Assembly: GCF_000165425.1 (NCBI RefSeq)
Contig: NW_001798975.1
Coordinates: 6,944-70,943 of the forward strand
Direction of reading: 5' to 3'
Source of the DNA: Paramecium tetraurelia
Lineage: Eukaryota; Ciliophora; Oligohymenophorea; Peniculida; Parameciidae
Length of the DNA: 64,000 bases
Of the stretch, positions 37,186-49,451 are shown piece after piece. How positions within the stretch are numbered: position 1 is the first letter of the stretch; each line of letters begins with the position of its first letter. A program made the position numbers and the translations under genes. The notes beneath the pieces are model-generated. The model was not told where the DNA came from and did no database searches. It worked only from the letters and a program-made list of their open reading frames with translations.

Positions 37186-39287
37186 TCAACCAATCATAAT
37201 TTTTGTTTAGAAAAGTTAATTTATATAGGTCTATATTTATATAACAAAATATAATTACTTTCCGTCCAATTCTAATCCATTCATTTTAGCCAAAACTGTC
37301 AATGCCACCTCAATAGTGGCATATTTCAGGATACACATATACTTATTACCAGTAGATAGAATTCTATATAATAAAAACAACTCTTAGTACTTCAACACTT
37401 TGATTTATCCAAAATCCTGCATATATTATTACATAATATGATTTTGGCAAGAATTTCTTGTAAGATTAGAAACTTAGATTGTGTCACATGGTGGAGCAAG
37501 AGTATAAGTGGAATCAGGTTTGATACGGTGAGTTTCTTCTCCTCCCTAAAAGTATTCTTCTTGAGTTTTGAGATCGGAAGCTATTTCACCAGGTTTTGAT
37601 GGTTATGTTTTTAAGGATATTTCCTCATAATTTGAAAAAAAGATCTATTTAGTAAGTGGTAGAATACTTTGATTTATTATCCATAAAACATGATATCATT
37701 CAAAGCGTCTTTGGCTATGGCTGCATGATCCTATAACACATACTGAATGAGACAACTTGATCTCTCCTTCAGATATATCATTTTATCGATGTTGCCATAG
37801 ATACTAAATATATTGTAAAGCATAGCGGATGTTACAACTTTCTTGTCGAACCATCTTGCATAGATGACTTTCGATTTGCGAAGAGCTAAACAAAATCAAT
37901 AAATGAAGAACCTTTAAAAAAGAGAGGATTCACATATTCTTCAATTTTTTCTTATTATTATTGCAAAGTCTGACTTTTCGAAGTGATTTATGGATTTAAA
38001 CTCTAATTTTTACCTTTGCTAATTAATTAATCAATATTGTCCACACTTCTTGATGATTATTCAATAGTATTTTTCTGAGTTTGTTTTTCAACTTGATGTG
38101 CAACTAAGTTGTCACTTTTCTCAGATCTAATCTCCTGATTCCATTTGTTAAAGATCTCTTATTTTTCTTCATTTGACTCTTAATTTTAATCAACCAATTG
38201 GAACAATTCATTATCATCCTCGTTTTCAATGCCATTGACTCTTTAGAATAGTTCTTCTTCATATTCTTGGAGATTGTCGTCTTCGCCTTCAGAATCTCTG
38301 AGACCTAATCCATTGAAATTGAGTTCCTCTGCTTTGACAACACTCTTTCCCTCACTCTAATACATCTTCTGAACCTACATCTGATCGATCAACTTATCGG
38401 AACTATGGAACATAACATCCTTGGTCACATCAGATTCATGATAACTTTGTATGAATTCAATCTAATCTCCATTGGTGACCTTTTTGTCGTTGGGGAGTGT
38501 CAGTTTTTTCCTGTTCTGTTTGCCATTGCTACTAGATTGAACACTGGTAGATTTTTAATCATCAAGTTGGTTGTACTCTTATAAGAAGGTTTAGTAATGG
38601 TCTGTGAGGTTGGAGAATTTAAGTTAAAAGTCGTAGATGTCCTTCAAGATGGACTACTGCTTTTCTATTTGATTCTGGAGGTCGCTGTTTTGCTATAAGG
38701 GTGCAACAAAGCCTTCTGCACAAACCTATTGCAATTGTCCCATAAGGGAATTGATTTGCTAGATTTGTCGAGACATTTGGTGTTGGAATTGCATTTGGGA
38801 TTACAAAAATTAGAAGTTTTGTTAAGGAGAGATGGGATTTGTTTTAATGGATGAAGAAGATTGTGTAACTTCATTTGGAGGGGACGACTCTTTTTTTCGT
38901 AACTAAGTGTAATCTACCAATTAATTGCACTCATACCTACTCCCCCAGTATTGTTTTCTTGGAATGTTATGTAAGTTAATTTGCTGGCATACACATTCAT
39001 CAACAATGTGTTGTCATCGCAGAAGAATTTGTCATTCATCTGGGATCTAGCTTTGAGGGCAGAGTCTGGGTTGTCAAATTCAACAAAGGTTTTCCATGTG
39101 AGTGATCTCTCAAAGATGAGCATCTAAACAATTATAATTCAACAATTACTCTCTATATGGTACCGAAAGGGCTAAACACTTTAAAATACTTATCATGACT
39201 CAGAGTCTTATTAGCCTTGTTAGTTATAACAACCAAAATCACATTAGTGCGGGGAGGATCAGAGTTTCTTTCGATTTAAGAATTCAT
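37186..39287 (-). CDS. PTB/hnRNP L-like RNA-binding protein, three RRMs
   Basis: Introns 39124-39149, 38914-38936, 37886-37911, 37645-37667 and 37364-37390 give 658 residues. RRM1 is N-terminal (NVILVVIT, FSPFGTI, WKTFVEFDNPDSALKAR) and ends with the PTB-specific fourth-strand region LMNVYASKLTYITFQENN. A long, probably unstructured middle of about 300 residues is Q-, S- and E-rich. RRM2 (SKVIYARWF, FSIYGNIDKMIYL, SSCLIQYV) and RRM3 (TIQVSNLTRN, MQDFGQIKVLK, KYMCILKYATIEVAL) close the protein. PTB-type proteins bind pyrimidine-rich RNA and act in splicing, stability or localisation; in a genome of 25-nt introns a splicing role is an interesting guess, not shown. A classic PTB has four RRMs in tighter spacing. 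Confidence 0.85.
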
Positions 39288-39435
39288 AATTAGATTTAGA
39301 GAAATTTAATATTTATTTAATTTTACATCAAATACAAATTATAAATGAATACTGATTTTACTATTTGTATTATTGAGCCTGAATCTTCCCCCACTTGCAA
39401 TTTATTCAAAAATATCTTAACAACTATATAAAATC

Positions 39436-41166
39436 TCAAAGGAACTCCTTCTTCTACACCTTAAAGTACTCCTCCACCAAGTCTTGGATTGGCCCACTCT
39501 ATTCTATTGTCTTGTCGGGTCTTTCTCTTTTAAACCTCGGGAATCTCACCGATATTCCTGTGTTCAACTACGAATTTTGAGCTGGGTAAAGAGGTGATGC
39601 AGAAACCGTATCGTAAGTGACCTCCCAAACGTCATTTTGAGAAAACCACACATGAGGTTGATCTTTAAATCCTATCAAATGGGAAGGACAACTGCCACTT
39701 GGTTTGGACATGTACCTCTTAGTCAACTCCTCTAATTTTTAATCACTAAACCCTGTCCCTATTTTAGCTATTGGATGCAATCGTCCATTCTCATAGATAC
39801 CCAACAGAAATGAACCCAACCATTATTGTCTTTTTCCTTATCCATAATATCCACCCAGTACAACTAAATCAATATCCTTTTCTTTCTTAATCTTAAGCCA
39901 ATCATTTCTTGACCCAGGGGTGTAAAAAGTGTCTCTTTTAATCATAATCCCCTCCAATCCATCAAGCAACGCTTATTTATAAAACCTGTCCATTTCATTT
40001 TCATTCGCAAATTTATGTGATATAATGTGACTTATTACTTGTCTCTGCTTTGTTATAGGCTTTAAGATTGAATTGTATATTTATAATCTTTAGGAGTACG
40101 TTTTATTTAACAGAATTTATTTGTTGTGATACAAAATGTCAAAACAAACCAAACTCAAATACACTGAATTCTCGTAAGTTTTATTTTGCATTTCTTAAAA
40201 TGGCAAGATCTCTCCATTATGATAACATATCATCTCACAATCCAAAATTACATCATCAAATTTATTGTTATCGAAATGGCCTTTCAATTAGTTAGATAGC
40301 TCTTTGAATTGGTTTGTCTTCTCCTCTAAAGACCTACCGAACAATTTGACTTCGCCATTGGTGTAATGCACTTATAGTCTCTCCCCATCATATTTATACT
40401 CAAAATAACACCCACCCAGGTCATCATTCAAGAACTTCTTCTTTATTTTCTCCATCGTTATCTCTTCCTCCTTATTCTCCTTTTGAAAACTTTTTGCTAA
40501 TTAGGGTTGTATCGGAATTCCTTTTTACAAATCTCCTGATCCCGATTGGTATCCCAATAATCGTTTTCTTTCACTCTCATCGAGTAACTATGATACACTC
40601 TATGTACTTAAACCTATTCTCATTCTTTTCTATTCAATTCAAATGACTAATACCTTCAAGAATCTAATCAAATATTTGACCTCTTGTGCACTAGAACACA
40701 AACTTAATAAGTCCTTTACCAATACTTCCTTCTATTCTTCACAGCCTCCCCCTGATAATTCAAAGATCTCTTGAATTTTTTAAAATAAACTCGAAAATTG
40801 TATAGAAGTTGATTTTTTATGGGCATTAAATACATCTTCGAAGTTGTTCATTGAATTGATCTCACCATACAATCTCTCAACTAGAGAAAACTCTAAGTTA
40901 TAAGTCTGTGCTATTGCACTGTATAGAACATTAGCCGGCACAGCTGCTTCAATCAATTATGATTATGAATTAACATCACAAAGAGTAAATCGAATAAATT
41001 CCTCCTTCACTTTAAATTCTTAAGCCTGTTTTAAGGCATCTTAGAATAGTGAAATTTTTATTTTTCTTCTCGATTCCTTCTCAATTTGATCGAAAACTTA
41101 ACTACACCATCTGAAAGTACTAAATTATTAAAATCTATAGAGCCGTAATTACTTACAACAAAACAT
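39436..41166 (-). CDS. LIG1: ATP-dependent DNA ligase, LIG1-like
   Basis: One intron, 40630-40653 (24 nt, contains an in-frame TGA), gives 568 residues. The N-terminal helical DNA-binding domain covers about 1-190. The nucleotidyltransferase core has the active-site lysine in FEYKYDGERLQVH, then LFGRSLEEKT, FDILYHN, LEGIMIKRD and WLKIKKEKD. The OB fold ends with ASPLYPAQ and GISVRFPRFKRERPDK, the signature of eukaryotic ligase I. It seals nicks in DNA through an enzyme-AMP intermediate in replication and repair. No PCNA-binding or mitochondrial N-terminal extension is visible, although the first 30 residues are rather hydrophobic and cysteine-rich; an unrecognised intron there could change the start. 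Confidence 0.92.
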
Positions 41167-41480
41167 ATTTATGGATAATAATAATTATTAATAAAGAATT
41201 TTTTTTATTAAATTTTAATTATCAAAATGTACTTCTGAGTATCGATTGAGATTTCAGAATTCAATTAAATATTTTCATATGCACACACACACTATTGATG
41301 ATAGTCAGAATTTCTTTGATAGATTAGAGGCTATTAAGTTTCCTAAGTTTATCAATATAATAAATAACATTAATTCATGATGATGAATTTAGCATCACGA
41401 TATCTGTTTAATGACATACTTATTTGGTAATAAAGGACAGAATATCTTGATGATTGTATTATTAATTATTTAATTAATAT
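41167..41480. other. Divergent promoter region
   Basis: An AT-rich spacer between the ligase gene and the next plus-strand gene. It contains a CACACACA run near 41282. Nothing else stands out and no coding frame is open. Confidence 0.45.
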
Positions 41481-42610
41481 ATGAGTGAATAATAAACTCA
41501 AAAAAGCATTTACCCATTTTATTAATTTTGTTTAGGAGGGGCATCACAAAACTTTTTGAAGTGTACTAATTGTTTTATCTTGGGTGTTATTATATTTATT
41601 TTGCTTTCTATTCTGGTTCTATAATTGCTTAGGAGATATCAAACGGGAACTAAGAAATTGTCAAAAAAATGCATCATTTTGTACATGATTATGACCAACT
41701 TTCTAAGTAATCATGATTACCAATTCAAGTATTATTAGTAGAGTCCTTCATCATCAGCAACAAATACGTGACACAATTGGAACCTTACTTCAGAATGATG
41801 GTGTTCATCTTCTTTTACCACTACATCAGTCTTAAATTAAGCAAACTATCCACAGACAGGAAGAGAGCATAAGCAAAATTCAGATACATTACTTTGTTCT
41901 TATTCGTTTTGGTGCTCGTTGGCTTAATATTTGTACTCATAGAATTGATTTAAGACGACGACATTTTCTACGAATGCTATTGTAAGAAATAACTAATTCT
42001 AGTTAAATATAGTAAAATTTCAAGAATAGTGGGAGGGTGCGTAACAGCAATCCTCGTATTCTTTAGTGTGAAGTTGTAAAAAAAAATGGATGATAAAGTT
42101 TAACCGCTATACAAGGATCTTCCACTTTTATAGATGAAGACATTCCAAAACAATGAAACCCAAAGAGAAGACTTGAGAATACTAATTGTCATGTATAGTG
42201 CCTCCCAGTTTTTAACAATATTCTAAATGATTTACTTTATAGCAAAGGAACAGGTCAATTCGGAATAGTAATTTCCCAATTGCACTCCATGTCAGATGAT
42301 TCCTTGTCTGAAGATGTCAGTCAATAACACGATTGCATTTGAACTGTTCTTGAGATTGTGTTTCCTGACCATCATTATCATATTGCCGTACCTAGCACTA
42401 ATCTCCTTCTTCTGGGTCAATTCGAATTAATTGCATAACGATTATGTATAAAATTCTATATTCAATATATTGTAGCATAGAACCATCTCGAATGAAGAGG
42501 ATATTTGGATTAATTTCTTTAAGAAAATGGGATACGAAAGATCTAAGATGGCATTGTCAGACATCACAGAATAATAAGAAAAATCTTCATCATTAGATTT
42601 TTCTAAATGA
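41481..42610 (+). CDS. Seven-helix membrane protein, family unknown
   Basis: One 32-nt intron (41707-41738) gives 365 residues. Hydrophobic segments in order: CFILGVIIFILLSILVLQLL, IILYMIMTNFLIESFII, MMVFIFFYHYISL, LFLFVLVLVGLIFVLIEL, GGCVTAILVFFSV, ILIVMYSASQFLTIFQMIYF and LCFLTIIIILPYLALISFFW. That is seven helices, the topology of a receptor- or TMEM-type protein. A cysteine cluster (FPNCTPCQMIPC) precedes the last helix and may lie outside. The C-terminus is cytosolic with serine runs. The start ATG 41481 was chosen because the frame is open and coding-like back to it. Confidence 0.75.
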
Positions 42611-42931
42611 TGACTAATTAATCAAATTAATAATAATACTTACAAAAAAACATGCTCTGATTCTCCTATTGTTTTTCTAAAATCACAAAAACTATGAAGA
42701 TTTTCAGTATTTGCAGTCAACTCTAATGTGGATACTGCAACTACCTGTTTGATTGTTCTAAAATCTTATAAAATATCATATTCATTATTATTTATCATTT
42801 TAATATATAACTTTAATTCTACATCTATAATAGTATAATTTTTTAGATTCTCATTAATATTATTTAGATTAACACAAAATTTAAATAGTAAAGTTTTACA
42901 TTTTCAAAATCAAATTAATTTGCTCTTAAAT

Positions 42932-43078
42932 ATGGGCGAATAGACAAAATAACATAAGAATTTTAATCAATATTTATAGACTTAATTTGATACCCATTCA
43001 TATTTACTAAAATAAGATTAATTTCTTAAGTCTATTCTCAAAATCGGAATACAAGATATTATGTATATAGGAATTTGA
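42932..43078 (+). CDS. Very small ORF, 48 residues, doubtful
   Basis: ATG 42932 to TGA 43078 with host-like composition (MGEQTKQHKNFNQYLQ...). It is the only coding-like piece in the 42611-43179 interval and has no recognisable motif. It may be a leftover of a larger gene, or chance. Confidence 0.25.
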
Positions 43079-43179
43079 AGATCTGGAATTTGATTAATAA
43101 AATACATAAATGATTTATACATTATAATTATATGCATTTTTGATATTGATAATATTTATCACAAAATTAAATTAAAATA

Positions 43180-43918
43180 ATGAATAGTGAAAGTGGAAAT
43201 GATGACAAGGGAAAATTCTTTAAAAATATACAAGCTCTATGGGATAGCTAATTAAAGGATTCAAAAGAGAAATGGTATTCTTTGGGGGATCAATATTGGA
43301 AAAAAATAGAACCAACATTGAACGGTGTATTGGGAGGATTAGATTTCTTAAATAAGATTGATATAGAGGAATCAAACAAGTTATTGACGATGCTCTACAA
43401 GAACCCTCTTTAAAATCTAAGAGTCCTTGATTGTGGAGCAGGCATAGGAAGTAAAGACTATGTTATATATAAAAATAGGAGTTTCGAAGGAGCTGTTGAT
43501 TTAATGGTTCAAGAAAGTAGATTTGGTGGAACAGAATCCAATTTACGTGGAGAAGGCAAAGGAAGAACTTGGTGATAAAATAAGTGAGTATTATTGCGCT
43601 GGTTTGTAAAGTTTTGAGTTTCAACATAAATATGATTGTATTTGGGTGTAATGGGTGGCAAGTCATTTAACAGATGACGATTTAATATTATTCTTAAAAA
43701 AATGCAAGCTAAATTTGAATGGGAATGGTTACATAATTTTGAAGGAGAATATAACCAAATAGGGATTTAGTTATGACACCGAAGACCATAGTGTCATCAG
43801 ATCAGACGCGATGTTTAAATAATTATTTTTGAAAGCTGGTTTGGATTTGAAATTCAGTGGTTTGTAGCCAAATTTTCCTAAGGATTTATACTAGGTTAAT
43901 CAGTATGTATTATAATGA
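43180..43918 (+). CDS. NTMT1: Protein N-terminal methyltransferase, NTMT1-like
   Basis: One intron (43451-43478, 28 nt) gives 236 residues. The order of motifs is that of NTMT1/METTL11A: KWYSLGDQYWKKIEPTLNGV, then LGGL, then the S-adenosylmethionine loop VLDCGAGIGR (the arginine is rebuilt by splicing), KVDLVEQ, YYCAGLQSFEF, YDCIWVQWVASHLTDDDL and GYIILKENI. The enzyme tri- or dimethylates the alpha-amino group of proteins starting X-Pro-Lys after removal of methionine, with targets such as ribosomal and chromatin proteins. The length matches the animal enzyme (about 223). Confidence in the family is high; substrate identity in this organism is unknown. Confidence 0.93.
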
Positions 43919-44232
43919 ATCAAATTAAAACTATCAATTGTGTGTTCAATATTTATATGATTTGACATTCATTTTATATCATACTTAAGGATTCTTGAGT
44001 CTTTGTATGAATAAGATCCATGAAATGCAAGTATGTTAGTAGTTGTATGAAAATACTTATATAAGAGTGTTGGAAAATGACAAGAATATTTGGATTCGTT
44101 TCTTACCATAATGTCTTCCATGGTCTGTTGATATATTTTCATATTTTCGAGACTTTAAAATTAATTATTTATGCAAGTTCTTTTGTTTTTGAATAAAAAT
44201 ATTAATTAATCTTCCAACTTGTAAATTTAATT
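43919..44232. other. Intergenic, nothing recognised
   Basis: A spacer between co-directed genes, AT-rich, with no open frame above 30 codons that looks coding. Confidence 0.45.
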
Positions 44233-45835
44233 ATGTAAACAAGAAATTGGAAGAAGAAAAAACAACTCCTAGAAAAACTGGCCCAAAAAAATGAAGCAAG
44301 TATGAGAGCGATAAATAATTGATAGTAGCAATAGCAAAAAATGACCAGTAGTTATTTGACAGTAATAGGGAATTTTTCTAGAGGTTCTAAAATTTCTATG
44401 AGAATGTTAAGGATATCAAGATTCCGTCCTTATAGTAATCTATTTTTGTATTCAGGTTATTGTAAGAATAATTTCATATCTCTGAATTATTAACTGATCA
44501 AGAAGTGTACAAGTTACAAAGGGATTTACATGAACAATGGACTCCAAAGCTACGCAAGAATTGGACTGACGATGATAAATAGATTCTCATCTGGGTAGTA
44601 TTGAAAATTTGTTCAAAAGAGGGAATCAATATCAGAAAAATTGTAAATCATACTCTTATTTAAAGCCTAACAAAGCTTGGGAAGATGTAGTGTAGCTGAT
44701 CAGTCGCCGTACAGTTGAATAATGCAAAAATAAGTGGACCGATTTATTAAAATTATCATTATAATAATTACCTTGGACTTAGGAGTAAGATCGATTGTTG
44801 CTCGATTTAATTAAGTAAATTTAATCAATTAATATTTAGAAAAAGCAAAGAGGAGGGCAAGTAAAACAAATGGTGCAGTTTAGCCAATTTACTCAATCTG
44901 TAGTTCAAAGAATCCCCAAGGACAGGAAAATAATGCAGAGAAAGATGGAATAATCATTTGAATCCTGACATTAATAGATATCCTTGGAGTCTTGAGGAAG
45001 ACATAGAATTGTTGGAAATAGTGAAAAAGCATCAAAGAAAATGGGCATTTATCTCAAAAAATTTAAAGACTAAAAGAAGTGAAAATGCAGTTAAAAATAG
45101 ATTTAATTGTTTACTCAAAAAAAATCATTGCACCTCTATTACTGCTCTCCTGAATATCCTCAAAAGCAGATTTAAATATGAGAATCCAACTATTCCTGTA
45201 TCATCTCTTAAGAAATTGAAGGCCCATCATTATTATCCAAAATTATAGGATCATACCAAATAATTATATAATAATTAGACAAAAAATCAGACACCATTTA
45301 CAATAGGGATATTTGATACTCTGAATTTCTGCGATCTCAATAATCTTCAGCCTGCATTTTACAATCCAAATTCATAAACCGTTATTATGAGCACTAAGCA
45401 GCAATTATAAAATTACCTTAATACCCAAATGGTAAAAGTCGAAAATGATGTCGTCTTGAATTTTGTTGGTGAAATGAATAATCAATAGCCAGAACTATTG
45501 AATAATGTTTCCAGCATCCTGAATATTAATGATTCTTCCAATTGTGTGAGATATGTACCAAGCATAATTCCAAATCTGGCTATAAATTCAATAGGAATCG
45601 ATGATAAAAAGTAATCAATAATTTTATATCTAGATCTCAATTCAACATTCCTGGATTACAAGTCTAGAATATTCAATAAAATGGACTTTTAAGAAATAAG
45701 AATTGTAGTTCATTCTCATACTTTTCAACTTAATCATAAAATGACAATACAGATAAATCAATTCAAAATAATAGCCCAAAGCAAGATTAAAATCAAATAA
45801 ATAAATAATAAATTGAGTTTGCAATTAATTAATGA
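44233..45835 (+). CDS. Myb DNA-binding protein, SNAPc4/Myb-like
   Basis: Introns 44300-44325, 44643-44665, 44815-44839 and 45611-45633 give 501 residues. Helical N-terminus, then three Myb-type repeats. The first, KNWTDDDKQILIWVVLK...QCKNKWTDLL, is diverged. The second is PWTQEQDRLLLDLIKK...NKWCSLA...GKQCRERWNNHLNP, and the third is PWSLEEDIELLEIVKKHQRK...NAVKNRFNCLL. The QCRERW/NHLNP and VKNRF signatures are typical of R2R3 repeats. An asparagine- and glutamine-rich C-terminal tail follows. It likely binds specific DNA sites. It is the second Myb gene in the window and differs strongly from the one at 23.6 kb, so it is not a recent duplicate. Confidence 0.87.
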
Positions 45836-46249
45836 AATGAAAACCCATTTTTTATATATCATATTCAATACAAAAGTACTAAGATATAACTTCAAACTCA
45901 AATAAAAAATTTAAATATACTTCGTATTGGTATAATTGGTCTTATTATAATAAATGGCAATAAGATTTCTATTCATAGAGCATAATGTTTATAATCACAT
46001 TTATGATCAATTTACATTTTAGTATCATATTAATATACATAATGATGATGATATTTTTTTTTCTATTTTGATTCTTTGGAATTAGACATCAGAAAGTTAA
46101 ATTTGAAAGAATCTTTCCATCGAAATAAATTGGTAATAAGAAGGCTAATTTAATTAATATTAAATTTAATAAAAATGACTCAATATTATTAATTGTTTAA
46201 TTCATAGATTTAAAATAGATCGTGCTTTTCACCTTGATATGATTACTTT
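45836..46249. other. Intergenic, nothing recognised
   Basis: The spacer between the convergent Myb and WD40 genes is very AT-rich with a T-run near 46050. If the 37-nt intron considered for the WD40 gene is real, that gene would end about 65 bp further into this region. Confidence 0.45.
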
Positions 46250-47790
46250 TCATGTTTGCCTACCCATGTGACCAAAAACTTTCCACTATTTGATACTGTG
46301 GCAAATAATTTAAAAATATTTCTTATCTAATTGACCCATTTTTATAAATCTTCCATCTTATAATTTTAAAAAGTGAATTGATTTATTATGTTTAACAATT
46401 AATTATTTTCTGTTTTGGTCATACCAAATAGGAGTATAAGTATGATCATGTATTCCTGATTCTAAATCAAAATTAAAATTCTATAATTTATTTTTCTCTT
46501 TAATTTTAGAATAAATTAATTTACCATCCTTCTAAACCAACACAAAAGAGGAATTGTCAATAAATTTGATCCTCATACCAAAAGATGAACATTTTTCTTA
46601 ATTAATTATATTAATCCCTAATCAAGTGAAAACAATCTTAAGTAGCAATCCTGTCCACATGAAACTAAATATTTTTCATCTTCGTTGAGACTAAGTCCAA
46701 ATATGGATGTTGAATTTTGATTAATTTGTTGAATTTTAGGTTATCCTAGTGTTGAGGTTTCAAAATTGACTTCAAAAATTGCAATTTATCCTTTCTAAGT
46801 TCCTATAAATAATTTATCTCTCTTTTTATTCAAAAGCATGGCTTTCACACCTCCATCCAATTTTTAAGTTTCCTTCTATAATTTCCATTTCATTTATCCA
46901 GTACACTCCCAAATTTTGATTTAACAATCAAAATCTCCTCCTCCAGATATAAGGATATCTGAATCCTTATCAAAAAGGAGACAACTTATTTCACCCTTAT
47001 GTCTCATCGTATTCCCATTAATTTTATCCATTTTGCCTTCTTAAAAGGTCCAAAGAACTATTTCATTATGTTTTGCAGTGGCAATTAATTTATCATCCTT
47101 ATTGAAGCACAAAGCTTAACATTTTTCAGATTAATTTATCTGGTTTCTTTCATTGTAAATAATTTTTTGATCCAAAAATTATAGCACTGAATTTTGAGAT
47201 TCTTCATCCTCTTTTTAAGCTATACAACTAAATTATAAAACACTTAATTCATTAATTCCTTATTAATTTAAAATACCCTCTATTTTTATATTGATTGTTT
47301 TCATATTTATATTGTTTAATTATTCATCTTTAATTTCTTTCTGAAGATTTTCAAGTTCTGTTCTAATTTTTTATTTCTCATCTTCCACTTTACTTTTGGA
47401 TTCTTACAAACCGTTCAAATATTTTTCCAATAAACAGGATATATATAATTGTCTTCGAATACACCCTTAACATTCTTTCCCATCTCTTAGAATTGAATCT
47501 TAGTTGGAATTCTTACTTTTAATAATTAAACTATTTTGTTATGACAAAATATTAGATTAATTCACTCCTTCATAGAAAAACAAGCTTCTTATATTTTCTA
47601 ACAGAAGCATCATGGACTTTATGTCATCTATTTTTGGATCACCATTTTTAGTTATATTAGGGTCATTAGATGGATTTTCTATATTAGAAAAATAATCTGT
47701 ATATGATTGATGTTTTTCTTTCAGTTTTCCGAAAAACTCTTAAATTAGCCTTTCAAATTTATAAAAAATCTTCTGTGGTTAAAGCAACAT
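46250..47790 (-). CDS. WD40-repeat protein with an unresolved frame break
   Basis: From ATG 47790 the frame is open for about 395 codons. A helical N-terminus and a coiled coil (KVEDEKQKIRTELENLQKEI) lead into WD40 repeats: KDDKLIATAKHNEIVLW, GEISCLLFDKDSDILISGGG, IKIWECTGQ, KRDKLFIGTQKGQIAIFEV and DEKYLVSCGQDCYLRLFSL. Near 46575-46600 the repeat continues in another frame (SFGMRIKFIDNSSFVLVQ) down to TGA 46250. No short intron joins the two; a 47-nt GT...AG piece would, but it removes well-conserved sequence. So either the gene is a recent pseudogene, the assembly has an indel, or there is an unusually long intron. WD40 propellers act as interaction platforms. The C-terminal end is also uncertain (possible 37-nt intron near 46265). 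Confidence 0.65.
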
Positions 47791-47970
47791 TGCTTTGGCT
47801 TATTATTTTATTAACTTAAGCTTTAATAGAAATGTATTTATTAAAATAAAAACCCAAATACGTATATTTAAACATCAAATTAGAAAATCATAATGAATCT
47901 GTTAATTTAATATTAAAAACTTTCTAGATTATGATGTAAGTATTACTTTCAACTATTCTTGTATAATATT

Positions 47971-48490
47971 TCATCTGAATATGCACTAACTTCCATGAAT
48001 AGTAGTTGATGCTTTTTCTAATGAAACTTCTCTTGATTAATTATTGTCAGCCACCTTATCAAATTTATTACAAATTAATATGATAACTTCTTCCTTGTCT
48101 AACTAAGATTTTACATCATCAAAAGTTGACATTTATGTGATATCATAAATTAAATAAACTCCTGTTGCTTTTTATTGATGATTAAAATATATATAAGCAT
48201 TTTGATACTTCAATAAAATCTCCCTGTACCTTTCCTATCCAGTTGTATCCCAATAAAGTAGACTTAATGTTTAATTATTTGATACAAAGTATTTATTTTA
48301 AGCATACTCAACTCCAAAACTTGGTTGGATTACTTTTGGCAGCCTTCTCCAAAAAGGTCTTTTATCAGGTTAAATAAAACCACAACCTATTGAATAAATG
48401 GGTTTTCCAACATCTGTATTTTCAACGCAAGTGATTAAATAATTGTAATTATATAAATATTCTTATATGATTTAATTTCTTCTAGTATGT
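47971..48490 (-). pseudogene. Remnant of a Rab-like small GTPase
   Basis: The minus strand reads, in order, YLITCVENTDVGKPI (where IGDxGVGKT/S is expected), LLYWDTTGQERYREI (switch II, DxxGQE), KATGVYLIYDITQMSTFDDV, and IILICNKFD (NKxD base-binding motif). Rab architecture is clear, but the phosphate loop is ruined (GKP instead of GKS/T). An insertion of about 20 residues sits after it, no start codon can be placed, and the frame stops at TGA 47973-47971 before the SAK motif and prenylation tail. The piece is about 150 codons long against 200 for an intact Rab. Together with the helicase remnant just upstream this marks a decaying interval. Confidence 0.65.
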
Positions 48491-48539
48491 CTATGTGAAG
48501 TTAGAGTTTTAATTTTCTTGTAATAAATAAAGTAAATTT

Positions 48540-49075
48540 AGGTATCAAAATGATGTTGATTTCAAAAGGAGATCAGCAATAGTATGTTTATAAATTTCTG
48601 CTTCATAACCAAGTTTTAATATTTGATCTTATAGTTTCATTTTTCTATTAATACTTTCATTAAGTAATCTTACGGTGTTATAATGATAGATTGTTTTGAG
48701 CTATTTGATTCCGTAATAAGTTATAAATATTTTACCAAATATTTTAGAGAAGTAAATTCTGACTTTAGAATAGAAGATCTTTAGCAACATCAAATATTTA
48801 TTCAACTAATTTTCTTGTAGGATGACAATGATCATATCAGCTCCATACTTTTAATAAAATTTGTTTTTTTGAGTAGTTCTAAGGCTGAAACCAAGAAATC
48901 AAAGGTTTTCCCTGAGCCAGTATTTGTAACTCCTAAAACATCTCTACCTTTGAATAAAAGTGGCGTTACTCTTGCTGGAAGGAAAGTTAGATGTATTCAT
49001 AATGTTATTTTATTTAGGTTATTTTCCAATTGCTATAGATTTAGTGTTCTCAATTTTTCTTCCTATTAAAATAAT
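48540..49075 (-). pseudogene. Remnant of a DEAD-box RNA helicase
   Basis: On the minus strand near 48900, GRDVLGVTNTGSGKTFDFLV is motif I (Walker A) of a DEAD-box helicase with its usual lead-in, followed by SALELL. After a TGA and a frame change, HPTRKLVEQIFDVAKDLL near 48800 is motif Ia (PTRELA-type). A later frame shows only fading similarity, and motifs II (DEAD) to VI are absent. The preserved part is under a quarter of a normal helicase core. I see no intron that would reconcile the frames. Confidence 0.65.
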
Positions 49076-49451
49076 CTTTTTATTATTCAGTTACTCTTGA
49101 GAATTCGTTTAATAATTATCTCTCTTCTTATTGTAATAATCCTTTTTATTCTTATACAAATAATTATATTTATCTCCTTATTGATTTTTACATTTGTTTA
49201 TTTAATTCAGTAATTACTTTTCTTTATCTTGTTGTTAATTATCGAGTTCTTTTAACAACCTCAGTTAGTCATCATAATAATAAAATTTATGTTTAATATG
49301 TAATAATAATACGATCATAGAATAATATAATTTGACTAATAATAAGAATTATTTGATATACATAGTTCCTATTTTATATTAATCAATTTCATGAAGAAAT
49401 GTAATTGAATTTAAAAATTTATTAAACAAATTTTTTTAGTGGTTTTTAATA

